Of a stretch of DNA of 64,000 bases, positions 1 to 8,371 are shown in pieces. Made by a program: the position numbers and the translations under genes. A model generated the notes under the pieces. It was given only the letters and a program-made list of their open reading frames with translations. It was not told the DNA's origin and searched no databases. The stretch's first letter is position 1; each line of letters opens with the position of its first letter. Source of the stretch: Candidatus Zixiibacteriota bacterium (GTDB lineage: Bacteria; Zixibacteria; MSB-5A5; JAABVY01); the NCBI GenBank assembly GCA_011056555.1, contig DSEQ01000036.1, forward strand, positions 109,660 to 173,659. Direction: 5' to 3'.

Positions 1-188
1 GGGTTTCTACCGGTACGGGCCTTCCGCTTGGAGACTGAGAAAGTGCCGAAGCCGACAAAACCGATTTTCCCATCCTTCTTGAGCGACTTGGTTACCCCGT
101 CGAAAAATGAGTCCATCGCCTTTCGCGCCTGCACTTTGGATAGATTCGCATCCTTAGCAATTTTTGTGACCAGTTCCTCTTTGGTCAT
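1..188 (-). CDS. HU-family DNA-binding protein, partial (C-terminus outside window)
   Basis: The minus strand from 188 reads MTKEELVTKIAKDANLSKVQ and continues with a helix and the GFGTFSV...RxARTGRNP segment that is diagnostic of the HU/IHF family. About 62 residues are present; the DNA-gripping beta-arm and the C-terminus lie beyond base 1. The family is a small homodimeric histone-like protein that bends and compacts DNA. The start is supported by GGGAG about 8 bases upstream of ATG. It stands apart from lptD, with its own candidate promoter near 235-263. Whether it is HU proper or an IHF-like paralogue cannot be told from this half. Confidence 0.93.
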   Translation of the reverse strand, partial: MTKEELVTKIAKDANLSKVQARKAMDSFFDGVTKSLKKDGKIGFVGFGTFSVSKRKARTGRN

Positions 189-191
189 ACG

Positions 192-236
192 CTACTCCCT
201 TGAATTAAGTGAACTTTTTACGGCTGTCATGTTCAT
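192..236 (-). CDS. Possible 14-codon upstream ORF in the HU leader
   Basis: Minus strand ATG at 236, preceded by a GGAG, opens a 14-codon frame (MNMTAVKSSLNSRE) ending TAG only three bases before the HU start codon. The arrangement could couple translation of HU to the leader or could be chance. Nothing in the peptide is recognisable. Confidence 0.2.
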   Translation of the reverse strand: MNMTAVKSSLNSRE

Positions 237-263
237 TTAATTATCTCCGTTTTTTTAAGTCAA
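235..263 (-). promoter_or_regulatory. Candidate sigma70-like promoter for the HU gene
   Basis: On the minus strand TTGACT (263-258) is followed after 17 bases by TTAAAT (240-235). The -35 is good and the -10 weak. If used, transcription would begin close to the upstream ORF. Inferred from sequence only. Confidence 0.35.
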
Positions 264-310
264 CAACAATTTTCAGACAAAACCCTTATTTTTCGGGGCT
301 TCGCGGGCTC

Positions 311-3300
311 TCAAAAACTGAATTGATCTGAAAGCGGGCTGTTGATACCCGATTCAGATTTCTCGAATTTGATATCCGGAAGCGATATCACATTGATCCT
401 GAAATAATATCCCCGCAGGCTGCCGTTCGGTATCCATGTAAAAACAGCCTCCCAGCAATGCAGATTGCGGTAAAAGCTGAGCCTTCTTTGAGTAACCTCG
501 CCAGTTTTGATATTATAGTACTGCGAGAACGAAACCTTCCAGTTCTGCGTTAAATTAAACTCGCTGTTGACTGTAAGAGTGTGAGTTATGGATGTGAAAG
601 CGCCGCGGGATTCGGCATAGCGGTGACCGATTGAAAGGCTCCAGGGATGTTTCTCCGGCTTGCCCGGGAATTTCGGCTGAAGCGTATCCCCCGGCTCGGC
701 CTGCAGGGCAGCGCCGATAACGTTGGCATTTCCTCGATAGCTGAAATCCGTCGATAGCGATAGATTTTCCAGGCGCGGATGTAACAGGTCCAGCTTCTGG
801 GTCGAGCGATTATACAGATCATGGCTTGCCGATAACGAAAACGTCAGGTACGGAATTGTCGAACTGCGCATGGTGGTGTTCAAATTTGACCATTTATATT
901 CCGGTGCCTTGAAATTGTAACTGGCCGAAAAGTTCAGGGTGAATAAGTCGAGTTTCTTTTCCTCCTCGCCGCTTTTATATTTCAACTGGAACAGATTCCC
1001 CAGCGACCAGCGCAGGTTCTGGCTCTCCGCTCCCCCCGAACCGATCGCCGCAAATGACGCTTCTTCGGCATGACGGTCCGATTTCGGCCGATACGAGTAG
1101 GAAAGCGTCGGCGTAACCACATGCCGCATTGCTATCAGACCGCTGATGGGCGGCCCGAACATGCCATAGAGCTTGGTGTTCGAACTCATGCCAAAGGTAA
1201 GTGCGGCACGCCGTAGACCTGTTTCGGTCATCAGATTGGCTGCCCTGCTTTGATCCGTATCGAAGATATAAAACCAGTTCTCATTTATAGTCGCATTCGG
1301 GCTGATCGTCAAATATTTCAGTATCGTGGTCGGCATTGACATGCTGATATTGTGCCGGATATTGGCATAATGTCTGCTGGTCCTTTCCTCGCCCGATCCG
1401 CTGTTGCTGATAAAATTATCCGAGTTTGCACTATACGACAGCATCAAATTCTGGTACCATCGCTTTTCAGAAGGATCCTCCGCCGAAAATACGGCTCGCG
1501 AAGGAAGCGAGAATGAGAGTCTGGGAAGGTTGTAGGTGGTATTGTTCTGATCGAGATTATTGGTACCCTGCACCACGGCTGTGACGGAGGCCCTCCCCCA
1601 GCTTTTTCGGAAGTTCAATTGTGAACGCAGTGAACGGTTCAGCCTTTCTTCCGGATCGGTGGAGACATCCGTGTAATAGCTGGCATCGGAAACGAAATTA
1701 CCGTTACCGTTCAGGCTCGCGGTTTCTGTCAATGTATGCCTGTGGCTGAGGTTAAGGCGCCACCTGTCCCGCCGGTTGAGTCCACTCAAGGTATGCTGTG
1801 TTTCACGGGCATAGGAGGCGTCCACCGAGCCGGAAAATTTATATCTCAAAGCATACCTGAATCCCAGGTTAAAGGTGACCCCCACCTCATCGTTGTAATC
1901 GATACTAGTCTCCAGATCGAAATAATCGCTCAAGGCCCAGTAATATCCCAGCCTGTTCACGAATCGCGAACCGCGCTCAAAATTGCCGATCTGGAATGGA
2001 AGAAAACCCGAGTGGCGTTCCTTCTTGATCGAAAACACAAAATAGGGCAGGTAAAATACCGGTATTTTATCAATATACAACACAATCGGCTTCGCCACCA
2101 CACGATCGTCCGTAATCAGTTTCATATCGCTGGAATAAAAATGGAAATGCGGATCATCCAGTTCACAGGTCGTGTACCTTCCTCCTTCGACAAAGAGCAC
2201 GTCCTCATCCTCCTTGCGAATAATATTACCGTGATAGTAGGCCTCCTCCAGCTGAGTATCAGACTCCTTGATTTTCCCCCGACGAGTATCCACATTATAA
2301 GCCAGACGCTCTCCGTAAATTACATCATTCCTGTCCCTGAGCACGACCGGATGGTAAGTTGAATCCCCGGCCGGCGGGACCTCCCAGAATGACTCCGCCC
2401 TCACAACCTTGGATTCGGTGCCGTAACGGATCGTATCCGCCTCGAGGGTCACAGTTTCATGAATGACCCTGGCGCTGTCGTACAGATTTATAATCTGCCC
2501 GTCAATATTGTAGATCAGCTTTTCCGAATTGTATAAGATCGTGTCCTCGGAGATTAATCCCCCGGCGGAATCATATTCCGCGGATGAGAAATACCTGCCC
2601 TCAACGGAAGTAATTACCTCCACCTCATTCAAATTCCTGTTGTCAAAAAAAAGCTTGATTGAATCGCCCGAGGCCACATTCCTGCCTCCCACCAGGCTGT
2701 CCCCGGCAACGGGAATATATTCCGAATAACTGTTGCCGGCAGATTGAATTTGAGTCAGTTCTTCATCCTCGAATAGAAATGTTATTTTCCTGGCATTCAG
2801 CCGGCTCTCGGTGAACAGTGTGTCGCTGGTCTCGGAAGCCTGTTTATAAACCGCTTCAGCATTATTCAACACATCTATATAGTCCAGCAGATCGTTCTCC
2901 AGGTAAATTGACATCGAATCTCCGGATACCGTATTCCGGTTTTGAAATGCCCGCGGATTTTCTACCAGGCTCAGGAAGTTCGAATCGGGCATCAAAACCG
3001 CCTTCCCGCAATAAGCCACCAGACTCCCTTTGTTGATCGTTACACTGTCGTGGGCCACGCCGTAATTATCTTCGGAGTAATAAACCAGGCTGTCGCAGGT
3101 AACATCTATCATCTTGCGCGGATCCTGGCTATTGAAAACCATATGCGGTTCGCCAGTCACCGTGAGCACATTTGTCTGATTATCAAAGTAGACCGAGTCA
3201 CCGTCAAGCGTAATGTTTTCGCCCCTGTCAATCAAGCGCGAGCTTCCGAAAGCACGGAAGATATCCGTCTCCTCATTGTAAATCAGAAGATCAGTGTTTA

Positions 3301-3583
3301 TGCTCCTTGCGGTATCCGTAAATCGGATATTGCCCATAAAACGGTAATTGCCGGTGGTCGAGAAAAAGACGCTGTCCGCAAGAATCTCGGCCTGCCCCTT
3401 GCGGAAATGCACATCACCATAGAAATTTGTGACCATAGAATCGCTGTAGATAAATGTGCGTGAGCTGTCGGCATGTTCGAGGATGATTTCACCCTGGGCA
3501 CGCAGAGGAGCGGCGGAAATAATACTCAGGAATATTATCCCGAAAGCAATTAACCGTAACATGCAGGATAATTTATTGCCCAT
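311..3583 (-). CDS. lptD: LPS-assembly protein LptD (OstA-like), outer membrane
   Basis: About 1090 residues. The N-terminus from the ATG at 3583 is a signal peptide (hydrophobic stretch then AAPLRAQ). It is followed by an OstA/LptA-type beta-jellyroll region rich in short SDTLRY-like strands (roughly residues 30-470). The diagnostic LptD junction follows, with TTCELDDPHFHFYS, IPVFYLPYFVFSIK and HSGFLPFQIG. The remaining C-terminal half is a beta-barrel with alternating aromatic strands ending in a terminal Phe. LptD with LptE inserts lipopolysaccharide into the outer leaflet, so this implies an LPS-bearing diderm. The frame extends further upstream to 3757, but that part would overlap the conserved end of the preceding gene and lacks a signal peptide, so 3583 is preferred. 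It is long for the family, as in other FCB bacteria. Confidence 0.88.
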   Translation of the reverse strand: MGNKLSCMLRLIAFGIIFLSIISAAPLRAQGEIILEHADSSRTFIYSDSMVTNFYGDVHFRKGQAEILADSVFFSTTGNYRFMGNIRFTDTARSINTDLLIYNEETDIFRAFGSSRLIDRGENITLDGDSVYFDNQTNVLTVTGEPHMVFNSQDPRKMIDVTCDSLVYYSEDNYGVAHDSVTINKGSLVAYCGKAVLMPDSNFLSLVENPRAFQNRNTVSGDSMSIYLENDLLDYIDVLNNAEAVYKQASETSDTLFTESRLNARKITFLFEDEELTQIQSAGNSYSEYIPVAGDSLVGGRNVASGDSIKLFFDNRNLNEVEVITSVEGRYFSSAEYDSAGGLISEDTILYNSEKLIYNIDGQIINLYDSARVIHETVTLEADTIRYGTESKVVRAESFWEVPPAGDSTYHPVVLRDRNDVIYGERLAYNVDTRRGKIKESDTQLEEAYYHGNIIRKEDEDVLFVEGGRYTTCELDDPHFHFYSSDMKLITDDRVVAKPIVLYIDKIPVFYLPYFVFSIKKERHSGFLPFQIGNFERGSRFVNRLGYYWALSDYFDLETSIDYNDEVGVTFNLGFRYALRYKFSGSVDASYARETQHTLSGLNRRDRWRLNLSHRHTLTETASLNGNGNFVSDASYYTDVSTDPEERLNRSLRSQLNFRKSWGRASVTAVVQGTNNLDQNNTTYNLPRLSFSLPSRAVFSAEDPSEKRWYQNLMLSYSANSDNFISNSGSGEERTSRHYANIRHNISMSMPTTILKYLTISPNATINENWFYIFDTDQSRAANLMTETGLRRAALTFGMSSNTKLYGMFGPPISGLIAMRHVVTPTLSYSYRPKSDRHAEEASFAAIGSGGAESQNLRWSLGNLFQLKYKSGEEEKKLDLFTLNFSASYNFKAPEYKWSNLNTTMRSSTIPYLTFSLSASHDLYNRSTQKLDLLHPRLENLSLSTDFSYRGNANVIGAALQAEPGDTLQPKFPGKPEKHPWSLSIGHRYAESRGAFTSITHTLTVNSEFNLTQNWKVSFSQYYNIKTGEVTQRRLSFYRNLHCWEAVFTWIPNGSLRGYYFRINVISLPDIKFEKSESGINSPLSDQFSF

Positions 3584-3642
3584 CTCATCAGTCTTCAACA
3601 AAAAACAGTCACATCCCTTATACAAGCGATAGTATGCCGGGT

Positions 3643-4008
3643 TTATCCGGGGCCGATAAAAATCAGGTGCGAATCGCAATCGCAGTCGGATGAGCCGAAA
3701 CCGGATATGGATTTTGCATCCCTGTATGAGCTCAGTGAATCCAGATTGGTACTGCATTCCAGGCCCGGCTCATATGGCTGCAGGCTGTAAGCGGTTATCT
3801 CTCCATACTTGAGAAGATAATCTATATGCCAGTGAAAAGCCTTCTCCTTGCGGAAATGACGGGCTATTCGTTCACGCAGATTCTTCTCGGCGCTTCCGGT
3901 GTATATGTACAGCCCCTCTGCAAAAAATATTTCGCCCAGACTGCCCACAGCGATAGTCTCAGCCTCCGGCAATTCAATCAGGAGCTGGTATATTCCGGAA
4001 TTTATCAC
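3643..4008 (-). CDS. DUF123 / GIY-YIG-like family protein
   Basis: 121 residues. It has GIYQLLIEL near the start, GLYIYTGSAEKNLRERIARH in the middle, HWHIDYLL, and the C-terminal Cys-rich signature GFGSSDCDCDSHL, all typical of the DUF123 (PF01986) branch of the GIY-YIG superfamily. Members are sometimes found fused to endonuclease III; the activity of stand-alone forms is not established. Its ATG overlaps the stop of the preceding trans-sulfuration gene by four bases (ATGA), so it is probably translationally coupled. Nothing links it functionally to the neighbours apart from operon membership. Confidence 0.85.
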   Translation of the reverse strand: MINSGIYQLLIELPEAETIAVGSLGEIFFAEGLYIYTGSAEKNLRERIARHFRKEKAFHWHIDYLLKYGEITAYSLQPYEPGLECSTNLDSLSSYRDAKSISGFGSSDCDCDSHLIFIGPG

Positions 4009-5180
4009 GCCATCTTCAAAGCATTATCCAGGTCTTCAATCAAATCGTCGGCATCCTCGATTCCGCAGGAAAGCCTGATCATCCCATCGTTGACATCCGC
4101 GCGCTTAAGAGCCTCCGGGGAGTAGCTTATATGCGAGGTCAGCACCGGAATTGAAACTAACGACTCAACCCCGCCCAAAGAGGTGGCATGGATAAATATA
4201 TGCATCGCCTCGATCACCTTGCCGACCGCATCCAGACCCCCGTCAATCTCAAAACAGACCATCCCCCCGAAGCGACGCATCTGCTTTTTTGCCATTTCAT
4301 GATATGGGAATGAAGGCAATCCCGGATATCTCACCTTGCGAACTTTCGGGTGTTGTTCCAGAAACTCCGCCACTTTCATGGCGTTCTCGCATGATCTCTC
4401 CACCCGGATAGCAAGGGTTTTCATACCCCTCAAAAGCATAAATGCGGCATGCGGATCGAGATTGGTACCCATATTTTTGCGGTATTCATAGATTGTCCTG
4501 AGATATTTGTGCGGCCCGATGATAGCCCCGCAGACCAGGTCGGAATGACCGCCCAGATATTTTGTGCCGGAATGAACGACTATGTCTGCGCCCAGTTCCA
4601 GCGGATTCTGGTTCATCGGTGTGGCAAAAGTATTATCAACAATCATAATTGCATCATGTTCTCTGGCCGTTTTCGCGATGCCCTCCAGATCAACCACCGT
4701 CAGGTTGGGATTGGTTGGTGTTTCCGTATAGATGATCTTCGTGTTAGGCCTGATAGCTTTCTTCACATCTGCAACTGAGGTCGAGTCTGCAAATTCCACC
4801 TGCAGTCCGGTCTTGTTTATGATGTCTTTGAAGAGGCTGAAGACTCCGCCATAAAGCGTGGGGGTGGCCACCATATGATCACCGTCACGCAGTATTCCCA
4901 TCACCGCGGTTCCGGCCGCCGCCTGCCCGGACGATACAATCAGGCACTTCTCCCCCCCTTCGAGCGCAGCCAGCTTCGTCTCCGCCGCTTCCACCGTGGG
5001 GTTTGTGTAGCGCGAATAAAGATAATACGGGCTGTCGCCTTTAACATAGTCGCGCAGCTCCTGCATGTTCTTGAATACATAAGTCGAGGTGTTAAAAATC
5101 GGCGGGACCACGGCTCCCGCAAATTCCATCTTTTCTTCTCCTGCATGTACGCACATGGAGGCTTTTGATTTTCCTGCCAT
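4005..5180 (-). CDS. Cys/Met metabolism PLP enzyme (cystathionine gamma-synthase / gamma-lyase type)
   Basis: 391 residues, the standard length for the trans-sulfuration family of fold-type I PLP enzymes. Visible motifs are YSRYTNPT (residues 55-62, phosphate contacts from the neighbouring subunit), SSGQAA (83-88), TETPTNP (152-158), the PLP-contacting DNTFATP (182-188) and SGTKYLGGHSD with the Schiff-base lysine K207. The family covers cystathionine gamma-synthase, cystathionine gamma-lyase, methionine gamma-lyase and O-acetylhomoserine sulfhydrylase. Sequence alone does not separate these. An AGGAG precedes the ATG, and it starts one base after the FAH-family stop, so it is co-transcribed. 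A corrinoid homocysteine methylation operon lies at 49.8-53.5 kb, so a role in supplying homocysteine is possible but unproven. Confidence 0.9.
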   Translation of the reverse strand: MAGKSKASMCVHAGEEKMEFAGAVVPPIFNTSTYVFKNMQELRDYVKGDSPYYLYSRYTNPTVEAAETKLAALEGGEKCLIVSSGQAAAGTAVMGILRDGDHMVATPTLYGGVFSLFKDIINKTGLQVEFADSTSVADVKKAIRPNTKIIYTETPTNPNLTVVDLEGIAKTAREHDAIMIVDNTFATPMNQNPLELGADIVVHSGTKYLGGHSDLVCGAIIGPHKYLRTIYEYRKNMGTNLDPHAAFMLLRGMKTLAIRVERSCENAMKVAEFLEQHPKVRKVRYPGLPSFPYHEMAKKQMRRFGGMVCFEIDGGLDAVGKVIEAMHIFIHATSLGGVESLVSIPVLTSHISYSPEALKRADVNDGMIRLSCGIEDADDLIEDLDNALKMA

Positions 5181-5181
5181 C

Positions 5182-5955
5182 TTACTCTCCTATATAGTTA
5201 ATCAATCTGCCAACATTCTCTACAACCACTTCAATTTTATCTCCCACTTTCATGGGATCGATCCCCTCCGGGGTGCCGGTTGAAATCAGGTCTCCCGGTT
5301 TTAAGGTCATAACTTTGGAAATGAACGATATCAGCACCTCCGGTTTGAAAATCATATCCGAGGTCCTTCCCGATTGTTTCAGCTCGCCATTCAAATAAGC
5401 TTCTACCTTCAGATCCGACCAGTCTGTATCTGTAATCACCCAGGGTCCCACGGGACAGAAGGTGTCGAAGCCTTTGGCACGGGTCCATTGGCCATCCTTC
5501 TTCTGCAGATGCCTTGCGGTAACATCATTCACACAGGTCAATCCCCAGACAGCTCCAGCGGCCTCATCGGGCGTGACGTTCCTGATTTTCTTTCCGATCA
5601 CCACCCCGAGCTCGGCTTCATAGTCCACACGATCCACAAAATCAGGATAGATCACAGTCCCTTCATGACCCAGAAGAGAGCTGGGAGGCTTCATGAACAG
5701 GAGCGGCTCCTCTGGAGCCTTATCCGCCGACTGGGAATGACTGACGTGCTTATGATAATTCAGCCCCACGCAGATTATCTTCTCCGGCTGCACCGGCGCA
5801 AGCAGTCTCACATCCTCAAGGTCAAACTTCTTTTCGCTCACTGCATAGCTGTCAAAAAGACTTCCTTCGATAACTTTAATGCTCAGCTCGCTTTCGTCAT
5901 AAATACCCCAGAAGATTTCAGAATCCGATTCAAAACGAACGATCTTATCCGACAT
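5182..5955 (-). CDS. Fumarylacetoacetate hydrolase family protein
   Basis: 257 residues with the FAH C-terminal catalytic fold: ICVGLNYHKHV (61-71), LFMKPPSSLLG, the metal-binding YEAELGVVIG (E113 and E115), NDVTAR (D144) and RAKGFDTFCPVGPW (159-173), closing with STGTPEGIDPMKVGD. Family enzymes hydrolyse, decarboxylate or isomerise beta-dicarbonyl acids using Mg2+ or Mn2+ (for example oxaloacetate decarboxylase or 2-hydroxyhepta-2,4-diene-1,7-dioate isomerase). The substrate here is not predictable. The gap to the upstream hydrolase is three bases and to the downstream gene one base, showing a tight operon. GGAG precedes the start. Confidence 0.9.
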   Translation of the reverse strand: MSDKIVRFESDSEIFWGIYDESELSIKVIEGSLFDSYAVSEKKFDLEDVRLLAPVQPEKIICVGLNYHKHVSHSQSADKAPEEPLLFMKPPSSLLGHEGTVIYPDFVDRVDYEAELGVVIGKKIRNVTPDEAAGAVWGLTCVNDVTARHLQKKDGQWTRAKGFDTFCPVGPWVITDTDWSDLKVEAYLNGELKQSGRTSDMIFKPEVLISFISKVMTLKPGDLISTGTPEGIDPMKVGDKIEVVVENVGRLINYIGE

Positions 5956-5958
5956 AAA

Positions 5959-6897
5959 CTACTCCATTAATATCTTTAAGTGCTCAACTACTGCCCTGCC
6001 AATGTAATCAAGGACATATCCGCCCTCCAGCACGAGAACTATCCTGCCGTCACAATATTCTTCCGCAGCTGCCTTTGCGATCCGGCAGATTTCGCTGATA
6101 GCCTCCGGGGAGACATCCAGGAAAACATAAGGGTCGGCGGTGAATGCATCATAGCCGGCCGAGACCAAAATTATTTCCGGCCGGTAGTCACTCATGGCCG
6201 GGAGCCATTCTTCCTTAACGGGCCCCAGAAACTGCTCGTCGCCGGCACCCAGGCCCAGCGGAAAATTAAGAGTGTATCCCTTCCCGCTGCCGGTACCGGT
6301 TTCATTTTTTGTGCCGCTCCCGGGATAAAAGGGAAAGGCATGCAGGCTGGCATAGTGCACCCGCTCGGTATCATAGAATGCGTGCTGGGTGCCGTTACCG
6401 TGATGACCATCCCAGTCCAGGATGGCAATTCTCTCCAGATTGTAGTCAGCCCACAGCCGCCGCGCCAATATGGCAATATTGTTAAATATGCAGAAGCCCT
6501 TGGTATAGCCGTGCTCGGAGTGATGTCCGGGAGGCCTGACGGCGCAGAAGGCTGAATCGATCTCACCCTCCATTACCATCTTCCCGGCCTTGATACATCC
6601 GCCCGCCGCAAGCATAGCGCTCCGGTAAGTATCCTTGCAAAAATAAGTATCCGGATCAAAATTGCCGAATTCGATTTCCTGAGTGGCCTCTACTCGATTA
6701 TAGTATTCCTCCGCATGATTCAATAGAATATCTTCTTTTCTCGCAGCTTCCGGCTTGATCAGGATCAGATAATCTTTCAAGCCGGACTCGTCAACGGCTT
6801 TTTCGATAGCTTTCAGTCTTTGCGGATTTTCGGGATGAAAACTGTCGGGCCTGTGTTCGAGAAAAACCGGATCATATAAATAGCCAACTTTTTTCAT
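5959..6897 (-). CDS. Histone deacetylase-like amidohydrolase (class II HDAC / acetylpolyamine amidohydrolase type)
   Basis: 312 residues. The arginase/deacetylase fold signatures are complete: RPPGHHSEHG with the two catalytic histidines (H125, H126), AILDWDGHHGNGTQ supplying zinc ligands D163 and H165, ILVSAGYDAF with the third ligand D250, and the C-terminal LVLEGGY with the GGY tyrosine region. Bacterial members remove acetyl groups from polyamines, acetyl-lysine or similar amides in the cytoplasm. The GAGGGGGTGA ribosome site lies eight bases before the ATG. It is co-transcribed with an FAH-family enzyme and a PLP trans-sulfuration enzyme, which does not point to one pathway. The natural substrate is unknown. 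Confidence 0.92.
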   Translation of the reverse strand: MKKVGYLYDPVFLEHRPDSFHPENPQRLKAIEKAVDESGLKDYLILIKPEAARKEDILLNHAEEYYNRVEATQEIEFGNFDPDTYFCKDTYRSAMLAAGGCIKAGKMVMEGEIDSAFCAVRPPGHHSEHGYTKGFCIFNNIAILARRLWADYNLERIAILDWDGHHGNGTQHAFYDTERVHYASLHAFPFYPGSGTKNETGTGSGKGYTLNFPLGLGAGDEQFLGPVKEEWLPAMSDYRPEIILVSAGYDAFTADPYVFLDVSPEAISEICRIAKAAAEEYCDGRIVLVLEGGYVLDYIGRAVVEHLKILME

Positions 6898-6946
6898 ATA
6901 TTCACCCCCTCAAATATGTCCTCTGGATGATTCAATGTCAAGCGCT

Positions 6947-8326
6947 TCAGACATTCTTGAGTTTCCACTTTCCGCGCCTGAACCAGACAGCAATTATGAT
7001 ACCCTTTATTATTGAGGTTCCCGATATCACCCACCAGATACCGTCAACTCCAAGCCCCATTGGGAAGCTGAGAATGTATGCCAGGGGAATTCTCAAAAGC
7101 GACCATGATATCCCCACCAGCATCGGCGGCAATGTGTCCCCTGCCCCCGAGAATGCTCCCTCCATGACTATTTCCGAGGCCATGAATATCTGAGATACAC
7201 CGATTATCATAAGGTAATTCTTCACAAGCGGTTCGACCCGGGGATCATCAATAAATATCCGCGTAATCGTCTCTGGAATCGTGAGAAAAAGAATCATTAT
7301 TATTCCGGTAAATATGCCCGTGTAAAACAGAGACAGCCAGCCGGATTTCTCCGCGCGTTCCGGTTTGCCCGCACCCAGGTTCTGCCCCACCATGGTGGCG
7401 GTGGCCTGCGAGGCTCCGAAACAGATAAGATATGAGATCGACTCGCACCTGTTGCCGATACCAAGGGCGGCCACCGCTACATCGCCAAACTCGGTCGCAA
7501 TTCTATTAATAAAAAAATAGACCAGGGAAAACAGCACTCCTGCTATGGATAACGGCATTCCAATCTTTGTAATTCTCCAGCCCAGCCGAATATCCGGTTT
7601 CTTTATAGAGGATATATTAAGATCGATCGAGAGCCTTCCTGTTTTCAGCACAATGACATAAACCAGGCCTGCAATCGTGATCGCGATAACGGATGCCAGC
7701 GCAGCCCCGGTTGTCTCCATTCTTGGAAACGGCCCCCATCCAAATATCAAAATAGGATCGAGTATTATATTTATGCCGACTGCCACGAAACTAACCAGCA
7801 TCGGTGTCTTGGTATCACCTGTGGCGCGAAAGATCGATCCGATCACCTGCACCATGATAAAAAGCAGCGCCGCCGAAAACTGAATACGCAGATATATTAT
7901 ACCTCCCGCCGTCACGTCCGGCGAGGTGCTCATTATCATAAAGGCCAGCGGTGCAGCTAATATTCCGATTATTGTTACCAGTACTCCGGTGATCAGGCCG
8001 AGGCCGACCGCCTGGGAAGAGGCGTAACTGGCGTAGTCATAGCTTTTGGCGCCAAAATATCGAGAGACTATGGCCACAGTACCGACAGTCAGCACCGATA
8101 TCAACGACCATACAATCCAGAGCGAGAACATACTGGAAGTTACTATGGCAACCGGTACCGGACCCCCGATCCGCCCCACCCAGATCATATCAGTCAGATG
8201 AAGTATAAACTCCATCGACATTGTCGCAGTCGCGGGACCCGCCAGCACAAAGAATGTCTTATGTATCGATCCCCGGGTTATAAGCTCCTGGCGTTCATCG
8301 GCCCTCAATCCCGAATCGGCACGCAC
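6947..8326 (-). CDS. MATE-family multidrug/Na+ (or H+) antiporter
   Basis: 459 residues with about twelve hydrophobic helices in two homologous halves. The N-terminal half contains the conserved MSMEFILHLTDMIWVGRIGG segment, and each half has the repeated Q-A-T/VGQNLGAG or FGAKSYDYA pattern. The C-terminal half contains SQIFMASEIVMEGAFSGAGD, typical of the NorM/DinF-like branch. Such transporters export cationic drugs or metabolites from the inner membrane using an ion gradient. The start is a GTG at 8326 preceded by GGAAGGGAG. It sits between an EPSP-synthase-like gene and a deacetylase-like gene with gaps of 45-50 bases. The substrate is unknown. Confidence 0.92.
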   Translation of the reverse strand: MRADSGLRADERQELITRGSIHKTFFVLAGPATATMSMEFILHLTDMIWVGRIGGPVPVAIVTSSMFSLWIVWSLISVLTVGTVAIVSRYFGAKSYDYASYASSQAVGLGLITGVLVTIIGILAAPLAFMIMSTSPDVTAGGIIYLRIQFSAALLFIMVQVIGSIFRATGDTKTPMLVSFVAVGINIILDPILIFGWGPFPRMETTGAALASVIAITIAGLVYVIVLKTGRLSIDLNISSIKKPDIRLGWRITKIGMPLSIAGVLFSLVYFFINRIATEFGDVAVAALGIGNRCESISYLICFGASQATATMVGQNLGAGKPERAEKSGWLSLFYTGIFTGIIMILFLTIPETITRIFIDDPRVEPLVKNYLMIIGVSQIFMASEIVMEGAFSGAGDTLPPMLVGISWSLLRIPLAYILSFPMGLGVDGIWWVISGTSIIKGIIIAVWFRRGKWKLKNV

Positions 8327-8371
8327 TAAAACTCCCTTCCAGAAATATCCGGGAAATTACGCCAAAATCCC

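Noticed and set aside
586..822. Short minus-strand ORF inside lptD
   Set aside because: A shadow frame of the LptD coding region with no ribosome site or recognisable domain; the same holds for the many short opposite-strand frames across the window.
3584..3757. Upstream extension of lptD giving a longer protein
   Set aside because: It overlaps the conserved GFGSSDCDCDSHL end of the DUF123 gene and hides the signal peptide, which begins at the ATG at 3583.
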